Origin: Crossaster papposus
Lineage: Eukaryota; Echinodermata; Asteroidea; Velatida; Solasteridae
Length of the DNA stretch: 64,000 nucleotides
Reading direction: 5' to 3'
Assembly: GCA_037893245.1 (NCBI GenBank)
Contig: JBAIAA010001144.1
Coordinates: 248,001-312,000, forward strand
The notes below the pieces were generated by a model. That model saw only the letters and a list, made by a program, of their open reading frames with translations, ran no database searches and had not been told where the DNA came from. A program made the position numbers and the translations under genes. Positions 31,650 through 41,530 of this stretch are shown here, piece after piece. Each line of letters starts with the position of its first letter. The first letter of the stretch is position 1.

Positions 31650-32645
31650 TCAGGGTGCCGATGCCAGAACTGCTTGACCAAACTCTAACTGAGATGATCT
31701 TCTGTAGTAGAAGTTGGCAAAAGTAGTCGCGGATGACCAGTCTGCCGTTTTCAAGATGTCCTGCGTTGTCACCCCTGCACTTGCAGCTGCCGAGGTAGAT
31801 GCACCTCTGGTTGAATGGGCCTTGAAACACGAAGTATCAACACCTGCTTCTTTAAGAACATCTTTCAGCCATCTGGAGACTGTGGATGACACTACTGGAT
31901 GATATGGTTTCGAGTGAGACAGTAGGAGCTGGGTCATTCGTGGCTTTCCATTCCCTCTGATATGAACAGTCCTGTCAAGGTATTCCTGCAGGGTGCGTAC
32001 TGGGCAAATGTTTCTATTAGCCTGAAAACGAGTAATTTCTAAGTCGTGGAAGGGTTTAGTAACCGACACACGTTTAGAAGGTTTCACTAGCCAAAAATGA
32101 AAACCTCCGTCTGAAGATCTTGACATATGATTGATATCAATAGCTATAAGAGAGGAACAGCGACTAGCTGTAACTAAAGCAATCAACATAGTTAATTTGA
32201 GCGTCAACTGTCTAATTGACAAGCGACGATTGTCAGGTAAAGTTTTAAAATAATTCAACACTGTAACTACATTCCATGTTGACTTGTATCGTGGTTGTGG
32301 AGGGCGCAAATTAAGAACGCCCTTGAAGAAACGTTTAATTAGGTGATGCTGACCTACTGGGGCTCCGTCTACAAAGACGTGGGCTGAGGATATAGCTGAC
32401 CTATATACGTTAATTGTTCGGTACAGTAGTCCCGAATCTAATAAATCTTGAAGGAAAGATAAACATACCGCTATAGGGGCTCGAACGGGATCAACTTCCC
32501 TCTGAAGACACCAGCTGGCCCATCGGTTCCAAGCTGAATCATACTGCTTGTTGGATTGGTCTCTCCACGATGACAGGATTGTGGAGGACACCGAATGCGA
32601 AATTCCCTTTGAGCGGAGACTTCTCCTGATAGCTTCCACGCGGCT
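31650..32645 (-). CDS. DIRS tyrosine recombinase (YR)
   Basis: About 331 codons from SRVEAIRRSL to the stop match the lambda-integrase-type recombinase fold of DIRS elements: an N-terminal core-binding part (SNKQYDSAWNRWASWC, a phage_int_SAM-like helix set), then the catalytic residues Arg in VTASRCSSL, His-x-x-Arg in AHSTRGASTSAA, and Tyr in FANFYYRRS. It should cut and rejoin circular element DNA at the integration site. The frame is open much further upstream (to 34031), but that part overlaps pol out of frame. No ATG lies near the domain start, so how YR is initiated is unclear. It overlaps the pol end by about 175 nt in the -1 frame relative to pol. Confidence 0.88.
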   Translation of the reverse strand, partial: SRVEAIRRSLRSKGISHSVSSTILSSWRDQSNKQYDSAWNRWASWCLQREVDPVRAPIAVCLSFLQDLLDSGLLYRTINVYRSAISSAHVFVDGAPVGQHHLIKRFFKGVLNLRPPQPRYKSTWNVVTVLNYFKTLPDNRRLSIRQLTLKLTMLIALVTASRCSSLIAIDINHMSRSSDGGFHFWLVKPSKRVSVTKPFHDLEITRFQANRNICPVRTLQEYLDRTVHIRGNGKPRMTQLLLSHSKPYHPVVSSTVSRWLKDVLKEAGVDTSCFKAHSTRGASTSAAASAGVTTQDILKTADWSSATTFANFYYRRSSQLEFGQAVLASAP

Positions 32646-34552
32646 AAGCACATTTGATCTGCCAGTGGATGGATTAGTGTTCGGTTGTGAGGCAACTGGA
32701 GAAGATGTCTTTCCCTGGGTAGAATGACAGGATTCTGCACAGCCATCCCCAGAAGTCTGGGATACCAGATCTGCGTGCGCCAGATGGGGGCGATGAGAAC
32801 AATCGTGGCTTGTTCTTCGCTGATCTTGCTCAAACGCTTGGGTAGAAGAGCAAAGGGAGGAAAAGCGTAACCCTTTATCTCCCTCCAGTTTAGAAGCAGG
32901 GCGTCTACTCTCCAGGCCATGGGGTCTGGCTGCCATGACACAAATGTCGGAAGTTGACTGTTTAGACGAGTCGCAAACAAGTCCACCTCTGGACAAAAAT
33001 GTAGTATGTTCATAATCCTGCGAAATATGAGCGTGTCTAGCTGCCACTCTGTCCGATCGTTGAATACTCTGGATAGAGTGTCCGCTGTGACATTCATCGA
33101 GCCCGGTAAGTGTTCTGCTGTCAGAATGAGACTTTTCTGAAGACACCACAACCAAATCTTGATTGACAATTGGACAAGACTCGTAGAGCGTGTTCCACCT
33201 TTGTGGTTGATGTAAGAAATCGCCGTAGAGTTGTCCATCTGTAGCCGGATGTGCACATTTCGACGGCCCTTCAACAGTGTCTTGAGTGCATATAAAACTG
33301 CTAACAGTTCGAGATAGTTGATGTGATTCGTGCTCTCTAGCGGTGTCCAGCGACCCGCGACTTGTTGATGTTCCATGCAAGCTCCCCAGCCGCTCAAAGA
33401 TGCGTCTGTCTGGATGACTAGATCGGGTGTCTGCTGAATGATCCCCCGGCCATTCCAAGCTTGCAGGTATTGAGTCCATGTACGGAGCTCGTCCTTCGCC
33501 TCCACGGACAGGATGACTTCTGTCTCGTAGCTGTGGTGTTCCCGCAGGGACGCTATCTTGTCCATTTGAAGGTGCCGGTAAAATAACGGGGCCGGAAATA
33601 CTGCCTGTATGGTTGCTGACATCTTGCCGATCAGACTGGCAAGATCGCGTACCGTAGTTGTGCGCGCTGACAAAACACCCCGGCAGTGGCGGATTATCTT
33701 GTTTATTTTCTCCTGATTCAGAGAAAGAGACATGTCCTTTGAGTTTATAACAAACCCCAGGTATTCGATTTGCTGAGATGGTATCAGATTGGATTTCTCT
33801 GTGTTCACAAGAAACCCCAAGTCCTGAAGCAGGTTGACCGCACAACGGGTACTGTCCAAACAATCCTGGGGTGAAGTTCCCATAATCAGGATGTCGTCCA
33901 GATAGAAGACGCAACGAATCCCCTTCTCCCGAAGTGACGAAGCAACTGGTTTGAGGATTTTGGTGAATGTTCGAGGTGCACTGCATAGGCCAAAAGGCAT
34001 GCATGAAAACTGGTATATTACCTCTTTCCAACGAAATCGAAGTAATTTCCTGTGAGAGTGATGAATGGGCACTGTAAAATAGGCATCTTTGAGATCGATG
34101 GTCGTCAACCAGTCGTGTGGATTTAACAGATGTTTTACGGCTGTGATGTTCTCCATTTTGAAGTGCTGATATGGAATGAACCGGTTTAACGGTCGAAGGT
34201 TGATGACAGGACGGAGATCTCCGTTTTTCTTGGGTACCATGAAAAGTGAAGACAGAAACTGATGCTGAACCGGTTGTTCAACAGTAATGGCCCCTTTCTC
34301 CAGCATCTTCTGCACCTCTTGGTCACAAATATATGCATGATGATTAGACTGGACTCGAGTCAAAGGAATTTTATATTGAAAGGGCACTGACAAAAAATCT
34401 AAGCGGTAGCCTGAAATAATATCAATGATCCATGGGTCATGTGTGACAAGTAGCCATTGGTGCTTAAAATGTTGAAGACGGCCTGCCGGGTAAAGACGTG
34501 CAAAAGATGCTGGGGAATTGACTGAAAAATCACCAGCTGTTATTGGCGTTAG
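32471..34552 (-). CDS. DIRS pol: reverse transcriptase, RNase H and DIRS C-terminal region
   Basis: About 690 codons, beginning in the -1 frame at the gag stop. An N-terminal GRLQHFKHQWLLVTHDPWII segment is typical of DIRS RTs. Next come MVPKKNGDLRPVINLRPLN, LTTIDLKDAYFTVPI (first catalytic Asp), FSCMPFGLCSAPRTFTKI and the YLDD box. RNase H follows, with LVIQTDASLSGWG, NYLELLAVLYAL and LQMDNSTAISYIN. After it is the VDLFATRLNSQLP...WQPDP region that DIRS elements often label methyltransferase-like, and then APIWRTQIWYPRLL. No in-frame ATG precedes the RT core (the frame reaches MSVPF only through a TTG), so synthesis from gag by frameshifting is likely. It copies the element's RNA into DNA. 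Confidence 0.9.
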   Translation of the reverse strand, partial: LTPITAGDFSVNSPASFARLYPAGRLQHFKHQWLLVTHDPWIIDIISGYRLDFLSVPFQYKIPLTRVQSNHHAYICDQEVQKMLEKGAITVEQPVQHQFLSSLFMVPKKNGDLRPVINLRPLNRFIPYQHFKMENITAVKHLLNPHDWLTTIDLKDAYFTVPIHHSHRKLLRFRWKEVIYQFSCMPFGLCSAPRTFTKILKPVASSLREKGIRCVFYLDDILIMGTSPQDCLDSTRCAVNLLQDLGFLVNTEKSNLIPSQQIEYLGFVINSKDMSLSLNQEKINKIIRHCRGVLSARTTTVRDLASLIGKMSATIQAVFPAPLFYRHLQMDKIASLREHHSYETEVILSVEAKDELRTWTQYLQAWNGRGIIQQTPDLVIQTDASLSGWGACMEHQQVAGRWTPLESTNHINYLELLAVLYALKTLLKGRRNVHIRLQMDNSTAISYINHKGGTRSTSLVQLSIKIWLWCLQKSLILTAEHLPGSMNVTADTLSRVFNDRTEWQLDTLIFRRIMNILHFCPEVDLFATRLNSQLPTFVSWQPDPMAWRVDALLLNWREIKGYAFPPFALLPKRLSKISEEQATIVLIAPIWRTQIWYPRLLGMAVQNPVILPRERHLLQLPHNRTLIHPLADQMCLAAWKLSGEVSAQREFRIRCPPQSCHRGETNPTSSMIQLGTDGPAGVFRGKLIPFEPL

Positions 34553-36099
34553 TTTTTTGATGATGCGTTGTTTGACGATGGATTAAACTGCTTATAATTA
34601 CCCCCTCTTCCTCGGCTTGATGACGACCTGTAAGGTTGTCGGCCAGCAAAACTCTTATGATGAGTCGGCTTGAAAGACGTCGAGAACCGCCGGTTTCTAG
34701 ACGCACTATATACGGCTTGGTAAGGAGAGAAGCGCTTAACTTTGGAGGAACCAGAATTACCTCTACCACAGGTGACCTTTGCGGCTAGCTTGCTAACTTT
34801 CTCCGTCTCTTCGATATCCTTCATCAGTGAGGAGCCGAAGAGCTCACCCATGGAAGGTTGGTTTCGCTTGAGGATATCAAATTTCCTGTCGACTATGTCA
34901 TCAAAGGCACGTTGACGGGTAGTAGCGAGGCCCTGGCTGGCAGAACCTAACAGAATTAGGCCTGAAGAAATCAAGTCCAAAACCATGTCCTTGTTAATTT
35001 CGCTGGGACCTTCGGGATCGGCTACTGCCTCGAACAAATGCAGAAGAGGCAGAGCTGCTTTCAAAGCATAACCTTGTGCAGTTCCAAGTCTCTCATCTTG
35101 GGCAACAATAGAAGGATTTACTTGCTTGAACACTTTCTTTATACCGGTAGGCAATTCTGGAGCGGAAAAATATTTTTCTTGCTCTGTGGGGACTACAAAG
35201 GACGACAATTCTTCCTTGTGGTCGTCCGGCGAAAGTTTATGAGTTCTTAGATTCTCCCACCATAAAATCAGATCCTCCGAAATGGGATTACCTTTGTCCT
35301 TTTTGTGGGGATTACGGAGAATCCCTCTCGATGCGGGAAGGGAACTCATCGCTGAACTTCCAGCATTTGAAATTTCCTCGTCGCTCTCATCACTGACGGC
35401 CGTAGCAACAGCGTCGGTACCGGACATCACACTACCAGGGGATAAGGACTGCGCCCGAGAGCCTGTGGGTGCAGTCGTTGGAGTGACGTGCGATGCTTGT
35501 GGATTTGCCGATGGAGGCATCGCTGGAAACCACTGGGGAGGAAAACCCCAGGGGTTACAGTAACCTGGCGGCATATATGACGCACGGTCTGCAGCTGTGG
35601 GAAATTGAGGATTACCCCAGGGTGCCGGGTTCCAGGGCGAGGCTAGAGTGAAAAATGTCTGTGGCTGTGGCCAGGCCGAAACATAACCAGCCGGGTTTAC
35701 TGTAGGCCCGGCGGTAAACGGGCCGTGGGCGGCGCTGGTAGGCCTACCGAAGGGTGGACCAGATGTAGGCTGCGATCTTGGAATGGCCGTATCTGCAGCT
35801 CGTTGAAATGGAGCCGGTTCAGGTAGGTCGCTAGACGGAACTGGACCGGAACCTGCATAGGGTTTTGGGCATGACGACCCTCCACCCGAAATGCCGTCAG
35901 CCCATAACGGTGCTGAGGCATGGCGGTCATCCGGCGTGGGTTTCGGGCATGGTGGCCTTTCACCCGGACCGCAATTAGTTCCATCTTCTCCAATTTCTCG
36001 CGTAGCTAAAGCTAGAATATCCACCGATAGCGGAGGCTCGTCTGGGGGCCTCGAAACGGTGGCTGGAGCCGTGGAAAAACGAAGTCGGCGTGTAGACAT
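34549..36099 (-). CDS. DIRS gag-like protein, 516 aa
   Basis: The first ATG after the 5' inverted repeat opens 516 codons. Residues 1-240 are Pro/Gly/Ser-rich with a duplicated CPKP...CPKP module. Residues about 275-430 are a compact helical region (SEDLILWWENLRTHKLS, YALKAALPLLHLFEAV, DLISSGLILLGSASQGLATTRQRAF, GELFGSSLMKDIEE) like that of DIRS/Ngaro gag proteins. The tail is Arg/Ser/Gly-rich, suited to RNA binding, with no CCHC knuckle. It should package element RNA. The stop TAA directly follows an A_AAA_AAC slippery heptamer that leads into pol. Confidence 0.85.
   Translation of the reverse strand: MSTRRLRFSTAPATVSRPPDEPPLSVDILALATREIGEDGTNCGPGERPPCPKPTPDDRHASAPLWADGISGGGSSCPKPYAGSGPVPSSDLPEPAPFQRAADTAIPRSQPTSGPPFGRPTSAAHGPFTAGPTVNPAGYVSAWPQPQTFFTLASPWNPAPWGNPQFPTAADRASYMPPGYCNPWGFPPQWFPAMPPSANPQASHVTPTTAPTGSRAQSLSPGSVMSGTDAVATAVSDESDEEISNAGSSAMSSLPASRGILRNPHKKDKGNPISEDLILWWENLRTHKLSPDDHKEELSSFVVPTEQEKYFSAPELPTGIKKVFKQVNPSIVAQDERLGTAQGYALKAALPLLHLFEAVADPEGPSEINKDMVLDLISSGLILLGSASQGLATTRQRAFDDIVDRKFDILKRNQPSMGELFGSSLMKDIEETEKVSKLAAKVTCGRGNSGSSKVKRFSPYQAVYSASRNRRFSTSFKPTHHKSFAGRQPYRSSSSRGRGGNYKQFNPSSNNASSKN
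34552..34558 (-). promoter_or_regulatory. -1 ribosomal frameshift site A_AAA_AAC at the gag stop
   Basis: The last gag codons read TCA AAA AAC TAA. The heptamer A AAA AAC in the gag frame fits the X XXY YYZ rule for -1 slippage, after which the next codon is CTA in the pol frame. Pol has no start codon of its own. A 5-bp stem (GCTGG with CCAGC, about 24 nt downstream) could stimulate slippage, but that is weak evidence. Confidence 0.75.
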
Positions 36100-36183
36100 A
36101 TCCTGTAAAATCTATAGTGTAGTAAGTATAAGTATAACAGAGTCGTGTAACGTACGATGTGATCAGATTGCGACACAAATAAC

Positions 36184-36347
36184 AAAAGACGATCTAGCAG
36201 TGGAGCGCGGGGTACATATAGAATGCTATTCTTTCAGTTTGAATAGCGCGCTATTCTTCAACTTTTGAATATCTAATGAGGACGCTTCCATTAGCTTCAA
36301 AGGGTGGTCAGATTGTAATACAAAGAACAAATATTCGGTGAGTCTCT
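36184..36347. repeat. DIRS inverted terminal repeat (5' side of the element)
   Basis: Reverse complement of 31251-31414, with the same GAATAGCGCGCTATTC palindrome at 36241-36256. It precedes gag by about 85 bp and probably contains the element's promoter. The end continues to 36369 with GGAATTGGCGTAATATAATT, which recurs inverted in the internal complementary region. Confidence 0.9.
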
Positions 36348-36369
36348 CCGGAATTGGCGTAATATAATT

Positions 36370-37370
36370 GTAATATTGTAAAACAATTGTTTTTAAAGGG
36401 ATCGTATAATACGTTTGGTATAATTGGAACCCACTGTTTGTTTCAATCCTATATTATAGATATATACCATAAAACTAACCTGTAAAAATTTCATTTTAAA
36501 AGATGGTAGCGATTTTGAGATATTGCCGAAAATCTGGAGCGGTTATGTTCATGCAGGACAAATAATCGGTTGCTGCATTGGAATACACAATCTGAGAAAC
36601 GCCAATGCAGTGGTTTACGCTTCTTAGATTCAAATTTTTGGAGATAAAAAGTGTTATCTTTTTCCATAACCGCAGTACTTCGAAGTGAACAGTTTCTAAA
36701 AATGCATTATACTATCCAAAGCTGCTGTACTTTTTACCAAGTAAGTTTTTATTTCCATTAATTTTTGGAGTAATTACCAAGTATACGATCCCTTTAATAT
36801 TATAAAACAATTGTTTTTGTTATTGCCTCAAGAACATAAAAATCTGTTTTATTTCATAAATTCAGAGTACGGCATTTTTTGGTTTAGTTTGACTGAGACT
36901 ATAGTGAGAGTATGATACATTAAAACAAATGACTATTTCAATCATTTATATCCCTAACCCCACAAGGGGTATTCTGTGAGTTGCCTCCCACACGCATCAG
37001 AATGCATGATGTGCCTTGCTAAGTGCGAGGGATCCATTGGGTCCACCTGCTGCACATTGTTGCGGGTGGAAGGGTTAGGCTTAATGTACATTTCAATATT
37101 TATGAAATTAATATTTTTCTCCAATGATAACAATACAAACCGGGGTCTATACTTTTACATACGATAAATATAGGCCTTTGTATAAATCTGTTTAGGATTC
37201 AACCATTATATCGAATTAATCTTTAAATTGTGAAAAGTGTACTGGCATTGAAAACATAAATACGGAAATATGGTAAAAAAGTTCAAGCTAAAATCCTTTC
37301 ATAAAATCGAGGAGTCTAACTCATTCATAAAATAAAAATGTTCTTTATGCCTAATTGGCCTGCGATGGGT
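36370..37370. other. no gene seen
   Basis: AT-rich. A 36955-37080 stretch begins CCCTAACCCC and ends GGGTTAGG, again like the short piggyBac-type ends seen at 26 kb. Nothing else recognised. Confidence 0.5.
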
Positions 37371-38060
37371 CTACGGAGCCCGTATCCTGCCCGTATCCCC
37401 CTTTCCGGGAGGCCTCCTTGCAGGAGGCATTAGGCGGCCGTGAGATTTTCGTACAGATTTACGGGCGCCGCAGCCTCTACGATTTTGTTTAGCGAGAAGT
37501 TATACAAGCACAATCCCCGCATGGGCACCGCGCGGAGGCCGCGCGATGATCATGCAGAAAACGCAAGATTGTAGATGGACATTATATAGGGCCAAACAAA
37601 ATCGTACGGAGATTGTAGGCTCTTGGGACAATTGCACGGCCCTCACACAGCTATCGCAAGGTTGCCGCTCGCTGACTGTGCAGCACCCGTGAAATCGCAT
37701 GGACATCGCATGAATATTGAGCAGTCATCCCGCGGCACTGCACTGAAATTGCACGATTTTCATACAATCTCCACGCAGCCTCTGTACGCGGCTTTGCCCC
37801 GGCCGCGAAAGTCGCGTTTGAGCAGACGCAGAACGGCAGAAGAACTTTGTAGAACGCGGTAAAACTTATATCGGGCGGCAATGGGACGAAGGAAAGACGT
37901 ACAAAACGGAGGAAGGACTGTAGAAAGACTTTAGACGGACGCAATCAGGTCGGCCAGTGAGATGAGAGAGAATTTGACTGCAAAGTTGAAATGTTCTGGT
38001 CAGAAAAGACAAATTCAAGAACGCAATAAGGCAGTACGGCCAGAACGCTATAGTGTGACA
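37370..38060. repeat. degenerate short-word repeat tract
   Basis: GC-richer than its surroundings and made of permuted words such as ATCGCA, ATTGCACG and GTACGG, without a regular period. It ends CTATAGTGTGACAGGGCC, resembling the end of the next element. No coding evidence. Confidence 0.45.
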
Positions 38061-38069
38061 GGGCCTTAA

Positions 38070-39023
38070 CACTAGACTGGCGTCCTAACTGCGTTCCTAC
38101 GGCGACCCAGGACGTGGTAGGGACGCCATGGACGCCCTGGGGTCGTGGTGAGAACGCAGAAAGACGCCGTGGGGACCCAAAAGACACCGAAGGTCGCAGA
38201 GCGACGGCGATTACTTCGGTCATGTTCAAAATAACGCCAAGGTTTGGCGTCCTGGCTCAGGACCCCGTGTGATCGCCCTAGGGTCGCCATGGTCGCCGTA
38301 GCAACGTGGTAGGAACTCGACGGACGCCCTAGGGACGCAGAACAGACATGGTAGAGTCGACGTGGAAACGCCGAGAAATGGATCGGGACCCCACGGCGAC
38401 TTACTGCGTCATACGTTTGTGGGGTTCTTACCACGAACCCATGCACCATGTCTATATGGCGTTCTTATACTGCAATGTCAGGGCGGATTTTTCGGGAGTC
38501 CAGCTCTTGTCCGCGACCTTACGACTTCCTCAAGGCGTTCCTACGTCGTTTATGGCGTTTCTACGGGATTCGTACTACGACCATGGCATTTCTACCAAGT
38601 TTGCACTGCGTTCCTATAGGGCGTTTCTAGCGCCCGGTGTTTCAGCTTATTATCATCAGTGTATCTCTCGACGTCAAGACTGTATGTTGTACTCATCATC
38701 ATCATCATGGCAGTAGATATAAAGAACTTGCTCGTACTACAGCAGAAATGCCAATAACGCCGTGGAGTTGCCGGTGATTGCCGTGCGGACGCCGTGGGGA
38801 CGCCATGCAAACTCAATAGAAACGCCAAGGACGCGGTTATAAGGTCGTGGTGAGGACGACGTGGGGACGCCGTGTAAACGCACAGATCGCGGAGCACAGG
38901 ACCCCGGTGTGACAGGTGTCCGAAATCTTGTAGGTTTTTTTTGAAAAAATTCAATGGGGTTCTCACGGCGACCTTCGCCGTCCTCTATTTTTAGGACGCA
39001 TTAAGGACGCCAGTCCGGTGTGA
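38070..39023. mobile_element. TIR element filled with GACGCC-type degenerate words
   Basis: The left end CACTAGACTGGCGTCCTAAC is inverted at the right as AGGACGCCAGTCCGGTGTG. The interior alternates GGACGCCGTGG-like words on one strand with GGCGTTCCTACG-like words on the other. It is about 950 bp with no ORF of note. Superfamily not assigned. Confidence 0.6.
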
Positions 39024-39029
39024 CTGGGA

Positions 39030-40100
39030 TATATTATTAGACTCTCGGTGTTTATCAGTTTCATACTGAATAGAGATCGTATATAACGTGCGTTGTACAA
39101 CTACAGACATGGTATACATATACAGCGGCCGTCTGCTGTTTTTCACCAATAAAACATACACCGTGTCGTAAACTTCCACCTTGTGTTTCTGTAACGTATT
39201 TATTTATTGTGTAGTATTTAAATATGTGTGACTCTAATTGACTCGAGCAAAATACATGTACATGACTATTCTCAACTAGACTACACATTGTGACTTGATT
39301 CGACTCGACTCGACCTTCTGGGCCTATTGTCATGACTCGACTCACTTAACAATTCTCTTAAAGTTTTGAATCCAATGGGATCTTGCATCCTGGACGTCAG
39401 CCGTAGTGCAATGAAGACATCCGTCTAACCTGGGTTACAAAATGACCGACCGTTATTTTAAAACAAAATTAAACAAAAACCACGCAATTTGAAGTAGTTA
39501 TGTGAATCTTTATATTCTACTTTTTAAAAACCTTTCAAACCATCCCTTTTTTATATATATTGTAATACATACAAACGCCGAACCAAAGCAAAGCTTTAAA
39601 GGTAGGCACCATTGGTAATTGTTTGAATTATCATAAATGGGTGGATTTGGGGGTTGCATTTTATAGTACATATCGTTTAACTATACCTGTCCGAAGTTTT
39701 ACAATCATGGATGCTGATAAAAGTAAGAAAAACGGCGTTCGTTTTTAAACGGCGTCAGGCAGTGATTCTTATGTTGTTGTTTCGCAATCGCCGTCCGACG
39801 ATCGCGATTAAAAAAAAAAAATCTTTTTCGGAACAAAATAACAGGATATAGCGCAATCATTTGGTCAGATGCCTACAATCAATATTTTCTTTCAAATAAG
39901 TAAGATATTTTCTAATAATTCGGTAGTAAAAATGCTCGATATCTGCAAATGCTGTATCCTGCCTTTAAACTCCCAAATTTAACCAACTTTCATTGCCCAA
40001 CTATAATTTTTTTTTTTTACCCAACCTCTGATAAATTCCATTAGCCCAACTAATGGAAATTGAAGTTGGTTATTTCTCACCAAATAAACCAACAGTTGTA
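39030..40100. other. no gene seen
   Basis: AT-rich, short ORFs only, one poly-A run near 39810 and poly-T near 40008. Confidence 0.5.
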
Positions 40101-40111
40101 CAGCCACAGAC

Positions 40112-40542
40112 CAATAGACCGATTGCGCCCGTGACCTATAGTGGGTATCAAACATCAACAAACATGGCGTCCTCCATAGCAAAGTGCCGCTGTTGCAAAG
40201 TACATGATGATTGTGGCATTTGTTTCTTCGATCGAGGCTTTTTTTTTTTAATCTCTTAAGAATATTCGAGAGTTTGTACCCGAGAACCACATCGTGAACA
40301 TAACGTTCCTTGTAAAATTTCCAAGACTTGCTGGAACTGTCCTTATTGGCTTTATTCAGCCATTCCAGTAAGGGCTCGGGTACAAACTTGTTTTGAGAAA
40401 GAAAAGCCTCGGTCGAAGAAACAAATGCAACAATCATCACGTACTTTGCAACAGCGGCACTTTGCTATGGAGGACGCCATGTTTGTTGATGTTTGATCCC
40501 CACTAAAGGTCACGTGACTTAGAGGGCGCAATCGGTCTATTG
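40112..40542. mobile_element. palindromic element, CAATAGACCGATTGCGCCC ends
   Basis: CAATAGACCGATTGCGCCC at 40112 is inverted at 40524-40542. The arms are complementary for about 170 bp (AACATGGCGTCCTCCATAGC versus GCTATGGAGGACGCCATGTT). The loop, about 40290-40370, is open on the minus strand in the frame MIVAFVSSTEAF...KFVPEPLLEWLNKANKD. That open stretch has protein-like composition and may be a captured gene piece, but I do not recognise it. Confidence 0.8.
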
Positions 40543-40559
40543 TTGGTTAAAGGTGTAAT

Positions 40560-41500
40560 GCCAAACTTTGTTACCGAACTATTCAACAGTGTATTAGATA
40601 ATCCTCAACGGCCAACATGCAAAGGTACCTACATATATGTACATGCAAAGGTATACCGAGTAATATGACATTGTCATTCGACGAAGATTCAGTAATTCAG
40701 CCAATTGGGTCACTACGTTCTTTTTGTTATAGAGATGATTTCGGCAGTTTTAAGCCTAGAGCATAATATAGGCCTATAAATGACCCCTTCAGATGAATTT
40801 CCCTTGGCCTTATTCCGATATTCATTACAATTATATTCCTATACCGTTATTTGTTCAAATTTCTTTGATTCTTAATTATCTGTCAAGAAAATCGAAATCG
40901 AGATTCTTCATAATGTAGGCCTACAGGGTAGGTAAACAAAATAACATTTTGTTTTGTCTATGTCAACGTAAATCTTATCAGAAATAGTATAACTATAAGT
41001 GTGCCCACAATTTCTTTTACAAGAAGTATGTCACGGCCGGCCATTCGGAATATATTCTATAGATCATGCACATTTAATTAATGTGACATAATTCTATAAA
41101 ATAAGCTTTGGGCACACATAATATTCTACATGTGTTTCTGATAAAATTGACTTTGATAATAAAAAAGAGTGTTTTTTTAATCACCCTGTAGTGTGTGCTG
41201 TGCAGAACATTATGCGTATACATTGACCATACGACTTATATCACATTGGTCACATTGGTCACATGTTAGTGTTTAAACCTGCGCATGACGTGTTTCAACT
41301 CTAAGCAGCGGCAAATCCTAAACAACACAGCAATTATTGATGCGCTGCTTGCATGATAGCCCCTTTGTCTGCGTGTCTCATCCAATTGTCTTGTTGGAAT
41401 TTGTCAATGCAGGTGCAGTGATCATTCTGTTCATACATGATCGCAGGTATAAAACCAAGACGTCGAGTGTCGTCACGCAATTAATGATAATACAGCCGTC
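40560..41500. other. no gene seen; probable cyclin promoter region
   Basis: Nothing coding is recognised. The last part lies upstream of the cyclin start and should contain its promoter. I could not identify a TATA box or a clear cell-cycle element. Confidence 0.4.
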
Positions 41501-41530
41501 CAACACTCCTCCTGTTTTATAGTTATCGAG

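Larger units (their letters stand above)
31188..36369 (-). mobile_element. complete DIRS-type tyrosine-recombinase retrotransposon, 5.2 kb
   Basis: Inverted terminal repeats flank gag, RT/RNase H and a tyrosine recombinase on the minus strand. Between the recombinase stop and the 3' repeat lies an internal complementary region in which both extreme ends meet (31524-31640). This architecture defines DIRS elements, which are thought to replicate through a circular intermediate and to integrate without target duplication; I see none here. The reading frames look intact, so it is likely recently active. Confidence 0.92.

Noticed and set aside
32646-34031. Upstream 460 codons of the long recombinase frame as a separate overprinted protein
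   Set aside because: It lies opposite pol in a shifted frame and shows no domain; openness is probably a by-product of pol codon use. The recombinase itself begins near 32645.
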